From: Pseudomonadota bacterium
Lineage (GTDB): Bacteria; Myxococcota_A; Polyangia; Polyangiales; Polyangiaceae
Length of the DNA stretch: 64,000 nucleotides
Direction of reading: 5' to 3'
Assembly: GCA_023431345.1 (NCBI GenBank)
Contig: JAEYWK010000135.1
Span: 1 to 64,000 of the forward strand
This document shows positions 52,610 to 62,969 of this stretch, one piece after another (positions within the stretch are counted from its first letter, which is position 1; each line of letters starts with the position of its first letter). Below the pieces are notes generated by a model. That model was not told where the DNA came from. It did no database searches and was given only the letters and a program-made list of their open reading frames with translations. A program made the translations under genes and the position numbers.

Positions 52610-53047
52610 CTAGGCGTGGCTCTTGGTGCTGGTGCGCGCCGCGAGCCGCTCGAAGTCGGCCATGAACCGCGTGCCGTCGTGGGTCTTGGGGATGGCGCCG
52701 AGCGCGCCGGTTCGCTCGATGACCGGCTGGAGCGCCGCCACGTTCATGCTGGAGTGCAGGATCACGGCCGTTCGATGGGTCGCGCTGCCGCGCTTCAAGA
52801 GCTGCCCGAGCTCCACGCCGCTGAGCGCGGGCATCATCACGTCGAGCAGCACGAAATCCGGCTGTTCGCGGGCCACCCACTGCGACGTTCCCAGGGCGTC
52901 GGCGCGAACGTGCACGTCGTAGCCGGCCGCATCCAAGCGCTCGCGTACGACTTCCAGAATCACTGGATCGTCGTCGACCACGAGGACCTTCACCCGAGGC
53001 CGCGGCTGCTGTGAGTTCGACGGTTGCCCTCGGCTCGAAGAGCTCAT
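52610..53047 (-). CDS. single-domain response regulator (receiver only)
   Basis: The 145-residue protein is a CheY-like receiver: acidic pocket in VLVVDDDPVILEVV, phospho-acceptor aspartate in FVLLDVMMPALSG, serine in ILHSSMNV and lysine in AIPKTHDG. No output domain is present, so it must signal through partners. It is divergent from the hybrid kinase gene at 53162, which has its own receiver and Hpt domain. The Hpt domain could phosphorylate this protein in a phosphorelay. Confidence 0.9.
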   Translation of the reverse strand: MSSSSRGQPSNSQQPRPRVKVLVVDDDPVILEVVRERLDAAGYDVHVRADALGTSQWVAREQPDFVLLDVMMPALSGVELGQLLKRGSATHRTAVILHSSMNVAALQPVIERTGALGAIPKTHDGTRFMADFERLAARTSTKSHA

Positions 53048-53161
53048 GCGGATACCGGCTACGAAGCGGCATCCCCGCTGCGGAAATTAAGGGCCCTAGG
53101 GGCGACGGAACCCAACTGGACTTACGCGAGGCCTCACCTGGCCGTCCAGGCCGCCTGGGAC

Positions 53162-55411
<2,250 letters not shown>

Positions 55412-55930
55412 AGCAACCCGGCATCCACGACCAGAGAATGCAGCCGCGCGGTACGGCTTGCCCTCTGGTCACGAGCGAAGACCAGCGTCGCCACGACCGG
55501 CCCCCAAGTCCCGAAGGCCGCGCCAAAACAGCCCAACGCTTGGCGCACACAACCGCCCACATCTCTCAGCGAGCCCAGCTCCGGCGCGCACCCCCGCCCG
55601 CAACCCAGCGCAGTGTCGCGACCGCCCCGCCCCCGCCCCCGCGTCGCCCAGCGAGCGAACGAGCACCACGCGCCGGCGAGCGGAGCGAGCGCCACGCGCC
55701 GGCGAGCGGAGCGAGCACCACGCGCCGGCGAGCGGAGCGAGCACCACGCGACAGCCGCCCCCAGCGAGCGGAGCGAGCACCACGCGAACAGCGCTCGTGC
55801 TGTTTTCGATTGTGGTCGCGAGCGCGAGCGAGTTAAACGTGTCACGTTGTCGTGGTTGTATCCCGAGTGACGCGTGCCACCGGCGCGAGTTGCGACGGCG
55901 TCGTCTACAAGAAGTTCCTGAGGTCGTTGC
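55412..55930. other. intergenic region before the Cys-rich lipoprotein, with tandem repeats
   Basis: This 519-base stretch holds no convincing gene. It contains the tandem repeats listed separately. The last 130 bases before the next gene are AT-richer than the surroundings and should hold its promoter, but I found no clear -35/-10 pair. Long open frames here come from the repeat composition. Confidence 0.6.
55653..55786. repeat. 26-bp tandem repeat, three and a half units plus a displaced copy
   Basis: The unit GAGCGGAGCGAGCACCACGC plus GCCGGC (26 bases) occurs at 55653-55677 (one base shorter, diverged), 55678-55703, 55704-55729 and in truncated form at 55730-55750. A further GAGCGGAGCGAGC with ACCACGCG is displaced at about 55765-55786. 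The unit contains a palindrome-like core GAGCGGAGCGAGC. It is not CRISPR-like: copies abut without spacers and no cas genes are present. Confidence 0.8.
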
Positions 55931-58900
55931 ATGAGCTGGTCGTCGAACGTGCGTGTGTTGGGTGCGTGTGGTTTGTGGCTGGCGCTGCAGGTGGGCTGCG
56001 GCGGCAATCCTTCGGTGGGCGGCGGCTCGGACACGGTTGACGGCGGAACCGCCGGCACCTCCAAGGGCGGCAACGGTGGCAACGCCGGCACCCTCGTTCT
56101 CCCCATGGGCGGTGACACCGGGGACGCCGGCTCCGGCGAGGAACCCACCACCACCTACGTTTGCGGCAACGGTGAGCTCGAGCCGCGCGAGTTCTGCGAC
56201 GACGGCAACACCGAGGATGGCGACGGCTGCTCCGCAGACTGCACTCTGGTCGACGAAGAGTACGACTGCTCCGTCGTCGGTGAAGAGTGCGTCAAGGTCG
56301 TCGTTTGCGGCAACGGCGTCATCGAAGGCAAAGAAGTCTGTGACGACGGCAACGAGCTCGACGACGACGGCTGCACCGCCGATTGCTTGGAGGTCGAAGA
56401 AGGTTTCGGCTGCATCCGCCCCGGCGAAGCCTGTGTGAAGCTCTCGGTTTGCGGCAACGGCGAGCGAGAGCGTGGCGAGCAATGCGACGACGGTCGACCC
56501 TTCGACCCGGACGCGCCCGCCGACGGTTGCGATGAGAACTGTCAGATCGAACCCGACTATTTTTGCCCGATCGCCGGTGAGCCCTGCGTCAAGGAAGTGT
56601 GCGGCGACGGCAAGCGCACCAAGAACGAAGCTTGTGACAATCTAGACACCGAGGGCTGCGTCGATTGTCAGGTCCAACCGGGCTGGCACTGCAACACCTC
56701 CGCCTGTAAGCCCGAATGCGGCGACGGCATGGTCGTCGGCCCCGAGCAGTGCGACGACAAGAACGTGACGGGCGGCGACGGCTGCTCGTCCACCTGCAAA
56801 ATCGAGCCGTTTCACACCTGTGACGCCTCGGAGCCGAGCCAGTGTCGGTCGACCATCGAGTGCGGCAACGGCGTCGTCGATCCGGGCGAGGCCTGTGACG
56901 ACGGCAAGACAGGGTCTGCGACTTGCACCGCCGCCTGCAAACCGGTGCCCGTCATGCCGCCGGCCGCGGTCTGCGGCAACGGCGTGATTGAAGGTTCGGA
57001 GACGTGCGAGCCCAAGAACCCGGGCAAGGGTTGCAGCAACACCTGTCAGGTCGAGCCTGGCTACAGCTGCACGCCCGGCGCCGGCTGCAGCAAGAACCCG
57101 GTCTGCGGCGACGGCACCGTCGACATCGCCCAAGGCGAAGCTTGTGACCCTCCGCAGGTGGGTAACGGCTGCTCCGCTACGTGTAAGGTCGAATCGGGCT
57201 GGACGTGTAGCGGCTTCGGGCCGTCCGTGTGCACGAAGCCGGTCTGCGGCAACGGCATCGTCGAACCTGGCGAGAAATGCGACGACACCACGCCGGGCAA
57301 CGTCGCCGACGGCTGCATCAATTGCCAGATCTCGGTCGGTTGGGTTTGCCCGAGCGCGGGGAAGCCTTGCCAGGCCATCTGCGGCGACGGCATGAAGCTC
57401 GGCACCGAAGAGTGCGACGACGGCGGCAAGAGCCCGAACGACGGCTGCAGCCCCGGTTGCAAGGTCGAGCCGGGCTGGAAGTGCGAAGCCGGCAAGGCCT
57501 GCGAGCGCGCGAGCTGCGGTGACGGCAAGGTCGACTCGGGTGAAGGCTGCGACGACGGTAACCAAGTGGCCGGCGATGGCTGCGGGCCAACGTGTCAGAA
57601 GGAGCCGACCATCACGCGGGGCACCAACCCCACGGTCGCGACCGCGTGCGGTGATGGTCTCATCACGGGCCTCGAAGCTTGCGACGACGGTAACAAGTTG
57701 AGCGGCGACGGCTGCAAGTCCGACTGCACCCTCGAAACGCCCGGCTGGACCTGCACCGAGAAGGTGACCTTGCCGAAGACGTTCGAGATGGCGGTGACCT
57801 ACCGCGACTTCAAGGCGGGCAACGCCAAGACGGGCGACGGCCACACCGACTTCCAGTACCAGCACCTCAGCCACGTCGCCGGTTTGACGGGCGCGCCCTG
57901 CAAGACCGCGAACGCAGGGACCTGCGGTCGCCTCGACTCCGCGGGCAAGCCGCAGCTCATTGCCGGTCACAACCGCGCCACGAGCGGCATCATGAACGCG
58001 GATACGTTCAAGCTTTGGTGGCGCGACAACAACAACGGCAACGTCAAGAACGCCCTGGGCAACAACATCGCCATGCTGCCGCCCTTCCCGGGCACCTTGA
58101 CGCTCACACAGCAGGGCACGGCGACGTCGCAGGTCTACGTCTACGACAGCAAGGGCCCGAACGACGCCGACGGCAACCACTTCTACCCACTCGACGGCAA
58201 AGGCTTCGGTCCCATCGGCACCGAGGTGAACCTGTGCAACCGGAGCGGCGGCACCAACAACGGCGTCACCAACGTCACCGGCAGCCCGGCTTGTGACGAC
58301 TGCCCCGCCTCTGGCTGCCAGAAGCGCAACTTCAACTTCACCACCGAGCTCCGCTACTTCTTCCAGTACAAGGGCGGCGAGACGCTCTCGTTCACGGGTG
58401 ACGACGACGTGTGGGTCTACATCAACGGCCGCCTCGCCGTGGACATCGGCGGCGTGCACGAGGCCAGGTCGGGCCAAGTCGTGCTCGGCGACGACGGCAA
58501 CGGGGTGGCAGGCGAAGACAGCAACTGCTCCGCCCACGGCGTGGTCAACCTGCCGAACCCGACTGGTGGCTGCTACACCGCGAGCGAGCAGAGCAACAAC
58601 ATCGACGACCGCTTCGGCCTCGTGAAGGGCGAGCTGTACGAAATCGTGCTGTTCCACGCCGAACGTCACACGACGGCTTCGAACTTCAAGTTGACGCTGG
58701 CCGGCTTCCTCGCTCCGCGCACCTACTGCACCAGCCAGTGCGGCGACGGTCACCGCGTCGGTGACGAGTTCTGCGACGACGGCGCGAACAACTCGAACAC
58801 CAAGGCTGGCGCTTGCCGCACCGACTGCACGCTCGCCAACTTCTGCGGCGACGGCATCAAGCAAGCCGCGGGCAGCTCGCTGCCGGCGGAAACCTGCGAC

Positions 58901-60127
58901 GACGGGACCAACACCACGCTCTACACCAAGGTCAAGATGACCCCGGTCGTCGCCTGCGCTCCGGGCTGCTTGGCGCCTGCCTACTGCGGCGACGGCCTCG
59001 TGCAATCCGGCCAAGGCGAGCAGTGCGACAACGGCGCTGCCAACAACGACAACGCCTACAGCCCCGGTTGCAAGACCGACTGCACGTTCGGTGGCTACTG
59101 CGGCGACGGCAAGGTCAACGGCGGTACCGAGGTGTGCGATCGCGGCGCCATGAACGGCAAGGAGACGGGGCCGAACTCGTGCACCTACAACTGCCAGCCC
59201 GGTCCGTACTGCGGCAACGGCAAGCGTGATCCGGGTGAGGAGTGCGATGACGGCGTGAACAACGACACGCCCACCTCGCACTGCAGCGACAAGTGCGAGC
59301 TGCTGCCGTACTGCGGCGACGGCGTGAAGCAAGGCAATGAGGAGTGCGACTTCGGTCCGTTCGCTTCGACCGAGTACGGCAGCTGCACCACGCTGTGCCT
59401 GTGGGGCCCGATGTGCGGCGACGGCGGCCCTGGCAACACGCCCGATCCAGAAGAAGAGTGCGACTACGGTACGGCCGGCAACACCGGCGGCTACGACGGC
59501 TGCACGAACAAGTGCGGCCTCGGTCCGCACTGCGGCGACGGCATCAAGAACGGGCCGGAGGCTTGCGACAACGGCTTCAACGAAGACGAGTACAGCGATC
59601 CGGGCGCGGCCACGCCGGGCTGTGGGCTCAACTGCACCCCGGTTCCCTACTGCGGCGACGGCCTCGTGCAGGCCAACTACGAGTTCTGCGACTACGGCGC
59701 GCCGGGCAGCAACCCCGACCACCCCGAAGGCAACCAGGAAGACTCGTACGGCGGCTGCACCGAAATGTGCGAATTCGGTCGCTTCTGCGGTGATGGAGTC
59801 ATCGACGATGACCTCGATCCGAAGACGGGTGAGCGAGTCGAAATGTGCGACGATGGTAAGGGCAACGTCGGCTACCGCGCCAAGAAGGGCGGCTGCAGCT
59901 ACGACTGCCAGCCGGCGCCGTACTGCGGCGACGGCATCCGCAACGGCCCCGAGCAGTGCGACTCGCCGGATGGCAACGACGGCAAGTACGGCGGCTGCAA
60001 CGCGGACTGCACCTTCGCGCCCCGCTGCGGCGACGGCGTGAAGCAGGGCAGCGAGCAATGCGACGACGGTCCGTCGGGCAGCTTGAGCTGCACCCCGACC
60101 TGCAGGCGCCGCAATCAAGTCGAGTAA
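55931..60127 (+). CDS. giant Cys-rich lipoprotein: 12 repeats, fibro-slime domain, 12 repeats
   Basis: The 1398-residue product starts MSWSSNVRVLGACGLWLALQ and then VGCGG, a lipoprotein signal, followed by a Gly/Thr linker. I count 24 copies of the DUF4215/myxobacterial Cys-rich repeat (C-G-[DN]-G ... E-x-C-[DE]). Twelve (about 77-605) and twelve (about 936-1395) flank a fibro-slime domain (about 615-930), which holds NFTTELRYFFQYKGGETLSF, DDDVWVYINGRLAVDIGGVH and FHAERHTTASNFKLTLAGF, a PA14-like carbohydrate-binding pattern. The exposed, disulfide-rich stalk suggests an adhesin or matrix protein. There is no sorting signal at the C-terminus. It stands alone after a 519-base intergenic region. 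Confidence 0.85.
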   Translation: MSWSSNVRVLGACGLWLALQVGCGGNPSVGGGSDTVDGGTAGTSKGGNGGNAGTLVLPMGGDTGDAGSGEEPTTTYVCGNGELEPREFCDDGNTEDGDGCSADCTLVDEEYDCSVVGEECVKVVVCGNGVIEGKEVCDDGNELDDDGCTADCLEVEEGFGCIRPGEACVKLSVCGNGERERGEQCDDGRPFDPDAPADGCDENCQIEPDYFCPIAGEPCVKEVCGDGKRTKNEACDNLDTEGCVDCQVQPGWHCNTSACKPECGDGMVVGPEQCDDKNVTGGDGCSSTCKIEPFHTCDASEPSQCRSTIECGNGVVDPGEACDDGKTGSATCTAACKPVPVMPPAAVCGNGVIEGSETCEPKNPGKGCSNTCQVEPGYSCTPGAGCSKNPVCGDGTVDIAQGEACDPPQVGNGCSATCKVESGWTCSGFGPSVCTKPVCGNGIVEPGEKCDDTTPGNVADGCINCQISVGWVCPSAGKPCQAICGDGMKLGTEECDDGGKSPNDGCSPGCKVEPGWKCEAGKACERASCGDGKVDSGEGCDDGNQVAGDGCGPTCQKEPTITRGTNPTVATACGDGLITGLEACDDGNKLSGDGCKSDCTLETPGWTCTEKVTLPKTFEMAVTYRDFKAGNAKTGDGHTDFQYQHLSHVAGLTGAPCKTANAGTCGRLDSAGKPQLIAGHNRATSGIMNADTFKLWWRDNNNGNVKNALGNNIAMLPPFPGTLTLTQQGTATSQVYVYDSKGPNDADGNHFYPLDGKGFGPIGTEVNLCNRSGGTNNGVTNVTGSPACDDCPASGCQKRNFNFTTELRYFFQYKGGETLSFTGDDDVWVYINGRLAVDIGGVHEARSGQVVLGDDGNGVAGEDSNCSAHGVVNLPNPTGGCYTASEQSNNIDDRFGLVKGELYEIVLFHAERHTTASNFKLTLAGFLAPRTYCTSQCGDGHRVGDEFCDDGANNSNTKAGACRTDCTLANFCGDGIKQAAGSSLPAETCDDGTNTTLYTKVKMTPVVACAPGCLAPAYCGDGLVQSGQGEQCDNGAANNDNAYSPGCKTDCTFGGYCGDGKVNGGTEVCDRGAMNGKETGPNSCTYNCQPGPYCGNGKRDPGEECDDGVNNDTPTSHCSDKCELLPYCGDGVKQGNEECDFGPFASTEYGSCTTLCLWGPMCGDGGPGNTPDPEEECDYGTAGNTGGYDGCTNKCGLGPHCGDGIKNGPEACDNGFNEDEYSDPGAATPGCGLNCTPVPYCGDGLVQANYEFCDYGAPGSNPDHPEGNQEDSYGGCTEMCEFGRFCGDGVIDDDLDPKTGERVEMCDDGKGNVGYRAKKGGCSYDCQPAPYCGDGIRNGPEQCDSPDGNDGKYGGCNADCTFAPRCGDGVKQGSEQCDDGPSGSLSCTPTCRRRNQVE

Positions 60128-60254
60128 GCGCCACCCCAGCGGTGACCTCGCCCGCCGCGCCTGACTTCAGGCGCGATGGGCGGGGCGGCCTGCGAGGCCC
60201 GGCGATCTCGAAGCCGCTGGCCAGCGGGCAGGGCAGGTGCGAAAGTGACGACGG

Positions 60255-62105
60255 ATGCGCGTCGCGCTGCTTTACCCGCCGCCCTGGAAAATCCCGGCTC
60301 CTGGCGAGGCTTCGGAACCCCCGGCTGCCGGCGGCCCGCCCGCGGACTACCGCGAGGGCGACCTCGACGCGGACTTTTTTCAAACTCCGTACGGTCTGTT
60401 GAGCCTCGGCGCGCAGGCGATTCGAGCGGGCCATCAGGTCAAGGTGTTCAACCTATCCGCGTTCGCGTGGGCTCGGGTCGAGGAGGTGATCGCCGCGCTC
60501 GACGCCGACGTGTTCGCGCTGTCGTGCTGGACGGCCAATCGACGCGGCGTGGGCCTCACCGTCCAGGAGATCCGAAGGCGCCACCCGCGGGCGCACATCG
60601 TGGTCGGCGGACCGCACGCCACGCCGTTGCCGCGCGAGGTGATGCGGCACTACCCGGAGATCGACACGCTGTGCGCGGGCGAGAGCGAAGCCAGCTTCAT
60701 GGAGCTGGTGGAGCGACTGGAGCAGGGCGCGTCGACCAAAGGCATCGCCGGTACTTGGTACCGCGAGGGTGGCGACGTCGTGCAGGCCTCGCCCCGTGAT
60801 TCGATTCGAAACCTCGATTCGTTGGCCTCACCGCACGAGTATTTCGACACTCACATCTTCATGACCTCGCGCGGCTGCCCGTGGGCGTGCACCTTTTGTG
60901 GTGCCGAGAGCAGCTGGGGACGCGGATTTCGCGGGCAATCCGTGCCGTACGTGCTCGACGCGCTCGAGCACGCCATCTCCCGCGCGCGCGTGAAGATGCT
61001 GCAGGTCAAGGACGACACCTTCACCACCAACAAGAAGCGCGTGCTCGAGCTGTGCCGCGGCATTCGCGAGCGCAAGTTGAATTTCTTGTGGAGCTGCGAC
61101 ACGCGCGTCGACGTGCTGAATGAGGAGCTCTTGCGCGAAATGCGCTTGGCTGGCTGCCAGCGGCTGAGCCTCGGCGTCGAGACGGGCTCGCCCGCGATTC
61201 TCAAGAACATCGACAAGAAGATCACCGTCGACGAGATCGTGGCCGCGGCCGAGATGGCCAAGAAGTACGGCGTTCACGTGCGCTTCTACATGATGCTCGG
61301 TAATCGCGGCGAAACGGCGCAAACGTTCCGCGAGACGCTGGACTTCTTGGCGCGCGCGCGGCCGCATCAGTACATCTTCTCGTGCCTCTCGGTGTTCCCC
61401 GGCACGCACGATTTCAAAGACGCCGAGGCCGCGGGGTGGCTCGATCGTGAGCGCTACTTCACCGAAGATTTTCAGGAGCTGAAGGTGCCGTTCGATGCCT
61501 CGGACGAGACCACGGCGCTGCTCAACGGGTGGTTCGCGCAGAACAAGGGCCTCCAAGAGGGCTACGTGGAGACGACGGAGGATTGTCAGGGCATCGTGAG
61601 CCGGCTCGGCGAGCATGCGCCCGCGCACCTCTCGCTCGCGGGCGCCTACTACCGCGACGGTGAGCTCGAGCTGTGCGCGGCGCACGCGCAGAAGGCGCTC
61701 GACCTCGGTCACCCCACGCCTGGCCTCGCGTACAACTACCTCGCGTGCGTGGCTCACCAGCGCGGCGACGTCACGGGCATGCAGCAGCACTTCATGACTG
61801 CGGCCAAAACCGACCCGCAGCATCAAGTGCTGATCAGCAACGTACAGCGGGCGCGCGCTTGGTTCGCGGAGCGCGGCCCGGAGCGAGGCCTGCCGCTGCA
61901 GCTCGTGGGCCGTCACGACTTTCAGCTGCTCGAGCGCACCGAGCAACCGGCGCTGCCGGGCGCGTTACCCGAGAATTTCGCAGCCTGGGACGCCGCTCCG
62001 CCGCGCGCCGCGGCCCTGACTGCGGATGAGGGGACGGGCAGCGTCGTCGACCGCCAGCGCCAGCCGATCGAGTTCCGCAGTCGCCGCCTGCCCGTGGCCC
62101 GCTGA
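60255..62105 (+). CDS. B12-type radical SAM protein with C-terminal TPR-like region
   Basis: The 616-residue protein has a B12-binding-like Rossmann domain (about residues 1-180) with LLSLGAQAIRAGHQVKVFNL and VVGGPHATPLPREV, then the radical SAM core with the cluster motif CPWACTFC near 209-216, followed by RLSLGVETGSPAILKNIDKK. The base-on cobalamin motif DxHxxG is not visible, so the domain may bind cobalamin base-off or not at all. Residues about 465-560 are TPR-like helices. Such enzymes catalyse methylations or rearrangements with SAM; the substrate is unknown. The next gene, a glutathione transferase, is 186 bases downstream. Confidence 0.88.
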   Translation: MRVALLYPPPWKIPAPGEASEPPAAGGPPADYREGDLDADFFQTPYGLLSLGAQAIRAGHQVKVFNLSAFAWARVEEVIAALDADVFALSCWTANRRGVGLTVQEIRRRHPRAHIVVGGPHATPLPREVMRHYPEIDTLCAGESEASFMELVERLEQGASTKGIAGTWYREGGDVVQASPRDSIRNLDSLASPHEYFDTHIFMTSRGCPWACTFCGAESSWGRGFRGQSVPYVLDALEHAISRARVKMLQVKDDTFTTNKKRVLELCRGIRERKLNFLWSCDTRVDVLNEELLREMRLAGCQRLSLGVETGSPAILKNIDKKITVDEIVAAAEMAKKYGVHVRFYMMLGNRGETAQTFRETLDFLARARPHQYIFSCLSVFPGTHDFKDAEAAGWLDRERYFTEDFQELKVPFDASDETTALLNGWFAQNKGLQEGYVETTEDCQGIVSRLGEHAPAHLSLAGAYYRDGELELCAAHAQKALDLGHPTPGLAYNYLACVAHQRGDVTGMQQHFMTAAKTDPQHQVLISNVQRARAWFAERGPERGLPLQLVGRHDFQLLERTEQPALPGALPENFAAWDAAPPRAAALTADEGTGSVVDRQRQPIEFRSRRLPVAR

Positions 62106-62291
62106 GCCTCGAGCAAGCGCACCATGTCCTGCCGGCTCCGCGGGGCGTCGGGCTCAAGGATGCGAGGAGGTGCCCCCGCCTGCTCGCAAAGCGAGCGTGG
62201 GCGTGACCGTCGACGCGGCGCCGGGCACTCGCGTCCGCAACCTCACTGCGGTCGACGTGCGGGACGGCGTCGTCGTACGCTACCGCCCGTC

Positions 62292-62957
62292 ATGCTCCGC
62301 CTCGTCGTCGGCAACCTGAACTACTCCTCTTGGAGCGTCCGTCCTTGGCTCGCGCTCGAGCGCGCAGGGCTCGAGTTTCGAACGCACGACGTCGGCTTGA
62401 AGACGCGTGACGACTACAAGCAGCGCATCCTCTCCTTCTCCGGCGCGGGGCAGGTGCCGGTCTTGGTCGACGGCTCGCTCAGCATCCACGAGTCCCTTGC
62501 GATCTGCGAGTACGTGGCGGAGCTCGCGCCCGCGGCGCGGCTCTGGCCCGAGGACGCTCAGCTGCGCGCTCGTGGGCGAGCCATCGCCTGCGAGATGCAC
62601 AGCGGCTTCGCGAGCTTGCGCGCGGCCATGAGCATGAACCTGCGCGCGGTGGCGCGTCACACGCCGAAGGGCCCCGCCATCGACGCCGACATCGCGCGTA
62701 TCCTCGAGATTTGGCGGGCCTCGCTGGCTACGAACGGTCCGTTCTTGCTCGGTGAGTTCAGCATCGCTGATTGCATGTTCTTCCCCGTAGCGGCGCGTTT
62801 CCGAACCTACGGCGTCGCCCTGCCCGACTTCGCGCGGGCCTACTCGGCGGCCCTGTTCGAGCTGCCCTTCGTCCAGAAGCTCGAGCAGCTGGCCGCCGCT
62901 CAGCCGCCAATCCCCGAGTACGATCGCGCGCTCGAGCCGGCTTCGGCCGCGCCGTGA
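62292..62957 (+). CDS. glutathione S-transferase family protein
   Basis: From the ATG at 62292 the protein has 221 residues. The thioredoxin-like N-terminal domain includes LNYSSWSVRPWLALERAGL with Ser/Tyr candidates for glutathione activation, GQVPVLVDGSLSIHESLAI (cis-proline and the ESLA glutathione site), and the all-helical C-terminal domain has GEFSIADCMFFPV. This pattern resembles the YfcF/theta-like group. It probably conjugates or reduces electrophiles in the cytoplasm. The upstream part of the longer frame is not coding. It converges on the protease gene, 12 bases away. Confidence 0.9.
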   Translation: MLRLVVGNLNYSSWSVRPWLALERAGLEFRTHDVGLKTRDDYKQRILSFSGAGQVPVLVDGSLSIHESLAICEYVAELAPAARLWPEDAQLRARGRAIACEMHSGFASLRAAMSMNLRAVARHTPKGPAIDADIARILEIWRASLATNGPFLLGEFSIADCMFFPVAARFRTYGVALPDFARAYSAALFELPFVQKLEQLAAAQPPIPEYDRALEPASAAP

Positions 62958-62969
62958 GTCGCCGCAGGC

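Noticed and set aside
55653..55786. CRISPR-like array
   Set aside because: Repeats abut without spacers and no cas genes are present; it is a tandem repeat.
56642..60118. A 1158-codon open frame antisense to the Cys-rich lipoprotein
   Set aside because: Its product is low-complexity Ala/Val/Arg-rich sequence with no domain. It mirrors the sense gene's biased codon use, and the sense frame has clear repeats and domains.
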